Shown: piece after piece, positions 1-8,241 of the stretch
Layout: every line of letters starts with the position of its first letter
Numbering within the stretch: position 1 is the stretch's first letter
From: Pleurotus djamor
Lineage: Eukaryota > Basidiomycota > Agaricomycetes > Agaricales > Pleurotaceae
Length of the DNA stretch: 10,555 bases
NCBI GenBank assembly: GCA_029747585.1
Contig: JAPEVF010001363.1
Coordinates: 1-10,555, forward strand
Direction: 5' to 3'
Translations under genes and position numbers: made by a program
Notes under the pieces: model-generated
Seen by the model: only the letters and a program-made list of their open reading frames with translations
The model's database searches: none
Told to the model about the DNA's origin: nothing

Positions 1-17
1 CTTACCTTCCCTTCTAG

Positions 18-279
18 ACACTTGTCCCCACTTCCTCTGCGCTACCCCATCCATCCCAAGCATCATCTCAAATATCTACCCCTCCCACTGCCCGCGGAAC
101 CCCAACTCCCAAATATGAACCTGTGCTCATCGAATGCCTGCGCCAGAGAGGGTCCATCAGCACATAAAAACGCTTCTAGAAGATGGAGACGAACGATCCA
201 GCCGTTCATGAGTCGTTCGAGGGGTATGTCGGGCTAGTAGAAATTCAAGAACCGTTCGTTTCCTTCTACTATGATAATT
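18..279 (+). CDS. Possible 3' terminal exons of an unidentified gene (partial)
   Basis: The window opens with a pyrimidine-rich tract ending in TAG at 15-17, which looks like a splice acceptor. From 18 a Ser/Thr/Pro-rich frame is open to a TAA at 165-167; it ends with a protein-like stretch containing KYEPVLIECLRQRG. A second acceptor-like CTAG ends at 180. From 181 another frame reads METNDPAVHESFEGYVGLVE (ATG at 184) and runs to a TGA at 277-279. The two segments could be consecutive last exons, for example with a donor GTGCTC at 123 (57-nt intron), but no donor is convincing. I recognise no family. It could equally be chance open sequence, and it appears unrelated to the element downstream. 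Confidence 0.25.
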
Positions 280-849
280 ATTGACCTACTATGCTTGAGG
301 CACGTGTAGACAACCCTTGAACGTCGTCCCCGCCGTTTCGAGCAACCTGCAACAATCTGGCGACACATGAACAGGATAGTTCAGGACACGAGAACTGACG
401 GACATAGCAATGGAGTAAGGTGGGGATTGGGTACACGAAGGCATTTGTAGGTTGCTGCATGGACGTTGAGCACGGTTTGTAGGAACGGATGGTTTTGTGT
501 CGGGCAAAACTCAAAGATCAGTATAAATTCATTCCCTATCTTTGGGAACCCTTACTTTTGGGAGATCTCATGCGAGGACGATTCTGAACGAAGGAGTTGA
601 AATTGGTGGTAAGATAAGATGGTTGAATTCGACGCGCCAGCGAAGAGAGATAGGTGTGGGGGGTGTTTGGAGAAGAATAGGAAGAGTGAGTCTTTGACTT
701 TGACTTTTTGAGGTTTAATGGGCATCTGGGGGGCAGTGGCCATTTAGCCACAGTGGGTGTTAGCCTGAATAACAGGACGACACTGCGGGCAGCCACCTCT
801 TCTCTCTCGGGTGAAAAACCCTTCCAAGAATGTTTGGAGAAAAAAAAGA

Positions 850-879
850 CCCTATGAGCAATTTGATCAGCTCATAGGG
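850..879. repeat. Perfect 10-bp inverted repeat (hairpin) flanked by A and T runs
   Basis: CCCTATGAGC (850-859) and GCTCATAGGG (870-879) are perfect reverse complements around a 10-nt spacer. A run of A precedes the left arm and a run of T follows the right arm, so pairing could extend imperfectly. A second, smaller inverted repeat, TTTTCG/CGAAAA around AAA, sits immediately downstream at 885-899. The form resembles a stem-loop plus U-tract, but no transcript upstream can be identified. Function unknown. Confidence 0.6.
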
Positions 880-1174
880 ACATTTTTTCGAAACGAAAAC
901 CGAGCGAAAACTTTGCACGGGAGGTTTACTGGTTTGAAAAGGCGGTGCGATGAGTCACAAATCGAAGCCTGGCTATAGCGTTACAAGGGGTTAAAGAGAA
1001 GGTGGCGCGATTGGGATCGAACACTCAGCTAGCTAGAACTTAGAAGAGGGTTCGTGTTTACTTAGACGTTGAGAGGTATAAGGACGATTGCTTAATGCTA
1101 GGTTGATGGGTAATTGGTTTTGCGAGGAAGATTGGTTATGCAAGATAGCGAATAGAGGATAGAGGATCAGGCCA

Positions 1175-1290
1175 CTACGGTAAAATGATACATCAACTAG
1201 TGTAATTACCGTAGATAGAGGATACATCATTCATTGTAGTCTACAGTGCACGTTGAGTGATGTATCCTTCGCCAGGCTGGTGATGTATCC
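1175..1290. repeat. Cluster of inverted short motifs
   Basis: CTACGGTAA (1175-1183) and TTACCGTAG (1206-1214) are perfect 9-bp inverted repeats with a 22-nt loop. Interleaved with them is the motif TGATGTATC in both orientations: inverted as TGATACATCA (1186-1195) and GGATACATCA (1220-1229), then forward as TGATGTATCC (1258-1267 and 1281-1290). No coding sequence overlaps. It could be a decayed small inverted-repeat element or a protein-binding cluster; neither can be shown from the sequence. Confidence 0.45.
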
Positions 1291-2440
1291 ACAGTACCAC
1301 CACGCTTCGCGTACTTAGCTTGATAGGTGCCGCATGGCATTGGCTGCCTTCGAGGCTTCGAAAGGTGTCGTGTAATAGGGATCCAGATTTGATGCCGATT
1401 TCAAGCAAGGTTGATCTACGGCGAAACATTCAGACATTGGAAAACAAATCATACAAAATGACACACTATTTCAATGCTCTTCCCTCGCTTCTGTTCGCGC
1501 TATATGAGTGTTTTGAATGGCCGTGAACCTCAGCGGGCGGGATACGCGACCCCGGGCATTGAAATTCGACCCCTGGGAGGCTCCTGGGAGTACCATCCTT
1601 CGTTTTCCAGAATAAAAGCGATAAGCCGACGGCTAATAGCTTGGTGTCATTAGTTCAGGCTAATATACGATGATCCATCTCGAAATTGAGAGGTTTGGAC
1701 GCGAGGAACGTACCTTTATAATTCGCCCCATAGTAGAGCCCCTATTTCATCCACATATGTTTTTTTTTGGTTTCGCGCTCGCCGCCACTCACGGTGACTC
1801 GACCGTGGGGCTGTATAAGTCTAAAAGATGTTTTAAATGTCTAATTTTCCATTTCAAATGTCTTCTGTGAGCTTCCCAGTGTGTCAAATCTTGTTACCAG
1901 CAACAGCTACTTATGTGAGTTACGCACCAAAGTTCTCGAAGTCTCCTTTCTGACCTTTAATCCCTTTGTCTGACCTTTATTCATTCCCGCGGAATCGGGC
2001 TGTTCCGCAGTTTCAAAACTACTTTCTCACTCTACTTGTACTTGTACTCGAGGATTCCGATACTCAGTTCCCGCTCAGAGGCCCTGGTGGTTGATTCCGA
2101 CGCCTGAATATGTTTGATTCCGTCGGGCGCTTCATGGCGCTTCGTGGCTGATTGGCGTGCGATCACGATATCACTGGCTCAAGTCCAACCACAATCCAAC
2201 CCAAGTTTCCCAAAACCACCACTGGCAGCCAACATAACAAAACACCTCAGAGCGCTAGAAGAATAATCCATCCGCTATGTGCCATCAATAGGGAAGCTGA
2301 GGATTGAACCGTGCGCGTGAGAAGCGAATGAAAAGCAACGCCCTCGATTTTCTGGGAACCCCTGCTCGGGATGACGGTGTAGAGCAGCACTGGGGAACGG
2401 TATGACGGTCTTTTTCGGACAGAAGTATGAGATTTGAACG

Positions 2441-2580
2441 AATTCATAGTAGAACACAGTGTATCACAGTGAATCATAGTGGATCAGAGTGAATCATAGT
2501 GAATCACAGTGATTCATAGTGGTTCATAGTGAAATTGTTATGAAAAAGTATGAAAAGGTGTGAAACGCTATGAAAATATG
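2441..2580. repeat. Tandem array with exact 10-bp period upstream of the HECT-like gene
   Basis: From 2441 to 2530 nine consecutive 10-mers align without a gap to the consensus GAATCAYAGT (for example GAATCATAGT, GAATCACAGT, GATTCATAGT, GGTTCATAGT). The same 10-bp register carries on to about 2580 with a different unit, TGAAAAAGTA and variants. The period is close to one DNA helical turn, so the same motif recurs on one face of the helix. Many units contain TTCA-TAG-TGAA-like dyads. The array ends about 170 bp before the start codon of the gene at 2753. Inference: a protein-binding array, possibly subterminal recombinase sites of a mobile element, or an ordinary promoter minisatellite. Confidence 0.75.
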
Positions 2581-2719
2581 AAATATCATAGCAAAGTGAA
2601 ATACTATGAATTACTCCTCAGGCGTTATCTCGGACTCGCCAAGAAACAAATTACCAACGCATCATTTCATATGCCTTATGGGCAGCCTCAGGTATCGTCG
2701 TCCCCCCNACCTTTCGCTG

Positions 2720-2741
2720 TGAGCCTTCATTGAGCCTTCAT
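2720..2741 (+). repeat. Two tandem copies of an 11-bp leader repeat
   Basis: TGAGCCTTCAT occurs twice head to tail (2720-2730, 2731-2741), ending 11 bp before the presumed start codon at 2753. It probably lies in the 5' leader of the HECT-like gene. Too short to assign a function. Confidence 0.6.
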
Positions 2742-2752
2742 CGTGCTCTACA

Positions 2753-5700
2753 ATGAGCTCTCAGCGGTTCCCGCGCCTTCCTCCTCGGGACAATGGATGT
2801 CATATCTGCGACTGTCCTGGCTGGTATGAACAAGTTGGTCCACGCTCTGTCAAAGTGAGTACTTCGATAGACATATAGGTAGCCAATGAGCTCACGTCCC
2901 CCGCCAGACGCCTTCACAAATGCGTGACCGCTGTTCCAATTGCGAACACAATTTTGTTCAGCACGACCTATCGCCAGAACATATACTCGGTCGTGATGCC
3001 AGAGGGGCTATGCCCGACTCCACCTGTGCTCGATTCTACTCGGTGTGTACTCTCCTTAAAACACTTTGCCTTATTTTTTTTGATCCCATCCACCCAGCCT
3101 CTTCCAGAGTGGACTGCCGATACCCTGTGCCAATGTGGCAATCCCCACAGCGCCCATGAAAGGTGAGGCATAGATGATTTGTTGATTCCATGTACTCACC
3201 TCCTGTCCAGATTGACACCTGCGGAGTCCGTTTCTGCGCTCAACACGACGTCCCAGACTGCAACCCAGACAGCTCCTCCAGCAACAACGGCCCACCTTGG
3301 TCTTCCGCTTCCTCCTACTCCAGCAGCACCTATTCCCCCCATAACACCGTACCAGAGCGTCTTGTCGAACACCACCAACGCAGCGCAGTCTGCGACTCAG
3401 CTTCGAAGCAACAGCCTCGCAGCAGATCGAGATCGGATGCAAAGCACCAGAACCTCGCAGCCCAGGCCCCAAGCACAGAGCAGCATCGGTGGTAACCGTA
3501 ATGGACGAGGTTTTGGCCAAGGAACCGACGACGCAGCTACGAANGAATTCAGTGTCGCAGTCTTGCCATTTAAGGTGCGCTAATAATACCTTTATTTCCC
3601 CGCTTTTCTTCTAATCCACCGACCTTTCCTTACAGTCTGAGACGGTCACCTCGCCCACGTTCATGAAGCAAATTTACCCCTTGAAGTTCTCCGATGAACA
3701 GCTACAACGTCTTCTCCCCGCCCTGCAACAGCTGGGCCTATACCTTGCAAACATCAGTCTACCTTCCACTGGCGACGTGTGGCAGCAGATCGATACCCAG
3801 GTGCAACAGGGACTGTTGACCAAGTTCGCCTATGTTCAAAGGGATAGCGACCAAGTCATCGTTCCGACCAGCTTTCACGAAATGAACTTTGCCATCCTTG
3901 TTCCTGGCAAGACAAACGTAAGGCAACGTTTTCGACGATTCAAAGTTTCCGATGTTTCAAGATATGACTGCACCGTTCCCTACTTATTGGAACGCNTAGT
4001 TGGATTGAAGGGCAANGGCAACTGCACTGTCAAAAACACGCTTGATCAGCGGCCGATCCTTTTCCTCGGTAAGNATTCTTTTTATCAACACTGTATGATC
4101 TNGATTCACNCATCTGCCCACATACAGCTCCAAAGAACGACCATCTGTTCTTTCGCAATGGCCATCAATGTGAGGGAGTCAAGTTATGGGCGGACCTCAA
4201 CATTATATCAATGCCAAGCGAGGACGTATGCACAGCGCTCCAATGCACCCCGGTTGCAGGACCATCTACATCCTCTGTCGCTGCACCCACCGCCGTGGGT
4301 CCCCGTCGTCGATCTGACTCGGTAAATCTCTTCTCTCCTCACACTGCCCACCCACTCAACTTCCCCTTACAGGAATCCTCGCTACCTCCTCGAAATCGAC
4401 GCCGAATTGAGGCGCCTGCTCCTCTCGTCTTGGAGCCGCCCAGTACAAGTTCAGGACCTCCTTCCGCCCCAGATCCACCCTCCACTGCGGTTCAGAAGCG
4501 GCGAATCATCATTCCATCAAAGACCCTAGTTCCCCGTGTTACCTTGGCCAANGCGGCCGGCTTTGATGAACTTTACGACTGGCAGATGGCGGTCTTTCAA
4601 CACGCAAGTAGGAACACACCTGATCACATCCCCCAACTGCGAGGCACTAGCGTCAACGACATGGCATTATCGTTTCTTGCCCAGATCTTCTCATTCACAC
4701 CATACTACAAGGCTGGTCAGTCATACCGATTCCCCTCGCCCAACACGTTGGTCACCCGCACAGCGAGGTCGGTNCTGTCGTATCTCCTCCAACCATCGGT
4801 ATTGGTGTAAGCAGAGTCCGACATCATACCTCAACATATGCATGACGACTTACCACTTTTCCAGCACCACTGAAGGAGGACTCCAAGAGTCAATGGGACG
4901 AGGTCCCTTTCGAGCTGTCTTGGTAGCCACCTTGGCCACCATTACAAACCCTCATCACGCCGTCTATGGCAACTCTTTTGACTTGCTATCCGCTGCAAGT
5001 GGCCTTCGAAGCATTCGACCAGTAAATACAACGGATCTGTTGTTAGGCAGTGCTCTTCGATCTCGACAGGAATCACTGTTCTCCGCAGGTGTGGTTGCCG
5101 CAATCCATGTCCACGCCCTTATGCAGGTTCCGTATCCCTTGAGCCCTTGGCTCATCTTCTATGCGATGACCAATTCCCCTGCGGCGATTGATTCGGTTAC
5201 TTACCAGCAAATTGCGTACATCGATCCCCATGCTGCCGAGGAGCTTGAGCCATGGTTTAATTTCAGCCATACAGATGTGCTTTCCCCCGATTCCGTCAGT
5301 CTGCACAAAATTCCATCTCTTGCACGAAAGATTGGCTTGAACGTACGTTTTTTCAACTGGGAACCTGAGGATAGATCTTCGTCCATTGACATCTCCACCG
5401 TCCCTCTAGATGGCTGATCTGATGCTTCCTCGAAGCAAGGAGGATCATGCCCTGTATACGCGAGCAGTCCGCTGGAGCGTCTTGATTGGTATTTCACGAC
5501 CCAACCTCGACGATAGGGTGACGGATTTTGTGAACGGATTTCGCATTCCAATCGAAGAACCGCCGAAAGAAAAACCCGAAGAAGAATCCGAAAAAGATAA
5601 GGCATTGAGGACTATTTGTGCAGTACGTTCTTTCGACCAAGGCTTTCTCTTTCTCACATACACCGTTTACCCTAGGCATTCTATGGCAAGCCAGAGAAGG

Positions 5701-6256
5701 CGCTTCGCTTCCTGCTTGGCATGTCTGATGGACNGCCTCAGGCCCCCCAGGAAGTAACCGATCGAATCCAATATTGCACCACCATCCCGAAGGCCAGTGG
5801 TGTCCTCTATGAAATGTGTCTCGCGATGCAGTTCCGCATCAGACGATACCTTCATGGATGTGGTAATCCCACTGTCGATCCAGTCGACGTCCTCTTTGAT
5901 GATGACGAACAGGATCCCAACCTCTTCCGCGTCAAACACTTCTTGCGTGCCATTTCAAATACGGAGGTCCTGCCCAGCGGAGGGATTTGTGTAAGTTATC
6001 CTTCCGATGTTGCAGTGATGCTATTCTAACATACCTTGTCGTCCAGATCCGCCTCAAGCCAGCAGCCGTCCTACAAGGAGTGCATTTCCACACCTGCACC
6101 AACGACATCGACCTCCCCGTCTCCCTTGACAATGNGGAGATGTTTGCTGAGCGTTGCACCTTGGACGATGGCGTGGTAACTGCCTTCGACCTTTGGTTTT
6201 TTATGGCGTTGGATGGTTCTGAGAACATGTTTAACGGAGAGTTCCCCCTTACCTAA
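2753..6256 (+). CDS. HECT-type ubiquitin-ligase-like protein with Cys/His-rich N-terminus, mobile-element associated
   Basis: Inferred exons: 2753-2854, 2908-3042, 3098-3162, 3211-3574, 3636-4068, 4128-4321, 4373-4806, 4865-5342, 5410-5622, 5676-5990, 6047-6256. All junctions keep frame, giving about 980 aa. The ATG at 2753 has A at -3. Each of the first three exons carries Cys/His clusters: CHICDC (residues 16-21), CSNCEHNFVQH (43-53) and CQCGNPHSAH (90-99). A Ser/Thr/Pro/Gln-rich linker spans about 102-215. HECT-like landmarks then appear in order: TTEGGLQES (about 577), FSAGVVAAIHVHALMQVPYPLSP (shown in part; an N-lobe-type stretch in exon 8), VTDFVNGF (exon 9), FLRAISNTEVLPSGG (exon 10) and HFHTCTNDIDLP (exon 11). 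The last fits the HECT active-site context, with Cys928 (codon 6095-6097) as candidate catalytic residue. About 52 residues follow it, more than in typical HECT ligases. Known for the family: HECT proteins accept ubiquitin on this Cys and pass it to a substrate. Activity and substrate here are unknown. Several N bases fall in exons. Confidence 0.75.
3918..4010 (+). other. Ambiguous segment of the HECT-like gene: coding, or an extra 93-nt intron
   Basis: This stretch can be read through without a stop, but it also starts with GTAAGG and can end at GAAG, giving a 93-nt in-frame GT...AG intron. Splicing would join PGKTN to GxGNCTVKNTLDQRPILFL, which reads more naturally than the retained segment. 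The better-looking acceptor (TAG at 3997-3999) is ruled out because it puts a TGA in frame. An N at 3996 sits next to that TAG. The protein would be about 949 rather than 980 aa if this is spliced. Confidence 0.4.
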
Positions 6257-6488
6257 ATGATGCACTCACCATAGAACAAACAACGCGTTCAACATGCGTT
6301 GCTCTTCCTATTCTTTTCCCTTCTTGTTGTGATGTATCGCGTTCAACACGCTTGCTTAGATATAAGACTTTAAATACACATTGTTCTACGATGTCAAATC
6401 TCTAGATGCATCGATTGGTACGAAGGAAACCGTAGTCAAAACACAGTATATATTTCGAACATGTGATCATGCTTGATCATGACCTCTA
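6257..6488. other. Convergent 3' intergenic region
   Basis: Only 232 bp separate the stop of the plus-strand HECT-like gene (TAA 6254-6256) from the stop of the minus-strand gene (TGA 6491-6489), so both 3' UTRs must share or overlap this space. It contains an 11-nt direct repeat CGCGTTCAACA (6284-6294 and 6338-6348), an A+T-rich stretch near 6360-6385, and two TGATCA palindromes around 6463-6479. No open frame of note and no clear canonical polyadenylation signal. Confidence 0.6.
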
Positions 6489-8155
6489 TCAAACAGAGGA
6501 CGATGCTTCGCTTGAGGCTGCCCCCACACTCTGAACGTAACGACGGATATCATCCATGGTGAAGTTGGACGCCGTTGCCTCCTCACTGGTCTTCATCAAC
6601 CCAGGGAGATTCTCTTGGAGGAGAACCGATAAGGTCTGATATGCGTGGGTGCCTGCCGGTGAAAGGCGATTTGCTCGATACAATGGCTCAGCCGTAGCCA
6701 GAGCTTCGCTCACTTGTTTGTGTAGGGTGCGATAGTTTGCAAAAGTGTTTTGTGCCACGATCGTTCCAGTACACAGCGCCGCATAGATGTCGTAAACCGT
6801 CCCGGTGTAGTTGCCCCAATGGAAAGTTGCGTTGCCGAGTGATCTTCCCCACAGAATGCCCACACCAATGGCTACCCTCTTCACAAGCTCTGTCATTCGC
6901 ACTTGCTGGAATCCCGGCTGGAACTGATAGATACGCTGTGCTTCACCTGCCTCCTTTCGAAAACGGTCCGCAATGGCCTCTCGCAGTGTGAGACCTGCAT
7001 TTTCGATGTCATTCACAACGGGGAGGGGTGGAGAAGGTGGAGGCAAAGGAGGGGTGTGGCCAGGTACAGAGGTAGTCGAAGTCAAGACATCCGGTACTTC
7101 AAGCACAGAAAAGGGTACCTGGACGCGAGTTAGCCATCTTTGTCAAAGGTATTTGGCAATCGCATAATCACCGCATCGTAAGCATACACCATACAGACCT
7201 CTACCCAGGAGCGAACTCTGTAACGCTCCCTAAAAGTGTCGAGCTCTACAGATGTCTTGAGTGTGCTGATCAATTGTCGATGAGGCGGCATTGTCAAGCA
7301 TTCCTCTATACTTGCCAAGGTCCTGAATCCTTCCGGCTTGCTGGAGAGATCTTCCTGAGGGCGTAATGCATACGCCAGCTGGAGGCGGCGATCAACAGCG
7401 GTAACGTTTGAGTATTCTCTGCTCCTGAACATCTTCTCCAGCACCTCTTGAGCAGGGATAAAAATCCAATGATCTGACTGGAACTGGAAGGCGACCTTTT
7501 GGCAAACAGATCCCCCTCTCCACTCCACAAACATGACGAAGTAGTCCACTGGTTCAAGGGGTTCTTCGGCCGCACGAGGGACTGATGCCGCACCAACAAC
7601 CGTGGCCTGACTTGGCGGTGCTTGATGTTGGGCCGTCTGTGTGTGGTGGCCTTCAGTCGTGATGCGAGTGTCGAGTCCTTCCATCAGAGAAGAGATCTTA
7701 TCCAGGTGCTCCTGGAAAGCTTGATTGTCGTACTGGATGCGCGCCAGGAAATACTGTTCCACCTGTGGAAGCACTGGTTGATCTTCTTCGTCCGCTAAAA
7801 CCCTAAGCTCCAGTAGTTGTGACACTAACCAGGAAGGCTCTACTTACGAAGAAACAATGGGTCATCCTGCCCTTGATCAACGGACGCCTGAGACGACGAG
7901 ATTGACGGCACGTAGTCTTCATCCGATGTGGAGTCCTCATCGTTAGCAGCCTATAATAGAAAGTAAGCAAACCACGCTTGCCATCAGTCGACTATGGATG
8001 CTCACCGATTGGTTTCTATTGACACGGCTTTGGCGACCAGCCTCCTCATTTCGGTTCAGCAGGTTCTGTCTGATGGGAGCATAAGAGGGCTCGGTGGACT
8101 CGAGGGCTCTGGAAGTAGCGTTTCTGATACGAGGGATACGAGGGGTTCGTGACAT
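6489..8155 (-). CDS. Uncharacterised mobile-element-associated protein, 4 exons
   Basis: Not recognised. Inferred exons on the minus strand: 8155-8006, 7950-7848, 7794-7172 and 7118-6489, about 501 aa. The third intron ends with a CTAAC branch-like site followed by CAG; its donor could also be further upstream (7189 or 7204 side), since several GT sites share phase 0. The start ATG at 8155 has G at -3 and follows a pyrimidine-rich tract. The first 50 residues are Arg/Asn-rich and basic. Residues about 51-95 are acidic and Ser-rich (DEDSTSDEDY), followed by a possible short coiled coil (NQAFQEHLDKISSLMEGLD). A globular part follows (VDYFVMFVEWRGG... in exon 3). Exon 4 opens with a Pro-rich linker (HTPPLPPPSPPLP) and ends in a mainly helical region. 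No signal peptide, membrane segment or catalytic motif is evident. Its start lies 86 bp downstream of the integrase stop in the same direction, so it is probably a third gene of the same element. Role unknown. Confidence 0.6.
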
Positions 8156-8241
8156 CTCTCTACAGCAGTGGTGGTAGTCCAAAAAAAAAAGGAGGGAGGA
8201 TGCAAGGGTCTTGGCTACGAAAAGTAAAAAACTCCTATTAA
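8156..8241 (-). promoter_or_regulatory. Short intergenic spacer and presumed core promoter of the unknown gene
   Basis: The 86 bp between the integrase stop codon and the next start codon must serve both as 3' end of the first gene and as promoter or leader of the second. Read on the minus strand it has a long pyrimidine block (CCTCCCTCC followed by ten T) about 30-50 bp before the ATG, a pattern common in fungal promoters. No TATA box is visible. Confidence 0.35.

Larger units (their letters stand above)
280..2440. other. Long region without a convincing gene
   Basis: No frame in this 2.1-kb stretch is long, has recognisable motifs or can be joined by plausible introns; the short open frames on both strands read as low-complexity translations. 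Visible structure is limited to small repeats: the hairpin at 850-899, the inverted motif cluster at 1175-1290, a short hairpin CACGGT/ACCGTG at 1790-1807, TCTGACCTTTA twice (1949-1959 and 1969-1979), GCGGAA/TTCCGC at 1989-2008, and GATTCCG three times between 2054 and 2121. A TATAAA-like string lies near 522-527 with no gene following. It could be intergenic DNA, decayed element sequence, or the non-coding left part of the element whose genes begin at 2753. Confidence 0.5.

Noticed and set aside
536..796. Minus-strand 86-aa open frame
   Set aside because: Low-complexity Ser/Pro/Lys translation with no domain, no plausible splicing partners and no promoter signal.
995..1035. tRNA-like B-box (GTTCGATCCC on the minus strand)
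   Set aside because: The flanking bases do not form a 5-bp T stem, and no A-box or acceptor stem can be found at the right distance.
2033..2050. TACTTG microsatellite-like repeat
   Set aside because: Fewer than three full copies; too short to report as a repeat feature.
3071..3520. Minus-strand 149-aa open frame
   Set aside because: It is the mirror of the Ser/Thr/Pro/Ala-rich linker of the HECT-like gene, which gives Gly/Arg/Cys-rich antisense translations; it also covers two introns.
3663..4325. A continuous plus-strand open frame as a separate 220-aa protein
   Set aside because: Its start is an internal Met of the HECT-like gene, and the part after 4068 is an intron (GTAAG ... ACATACAG) followed by exon sequence in another frame.
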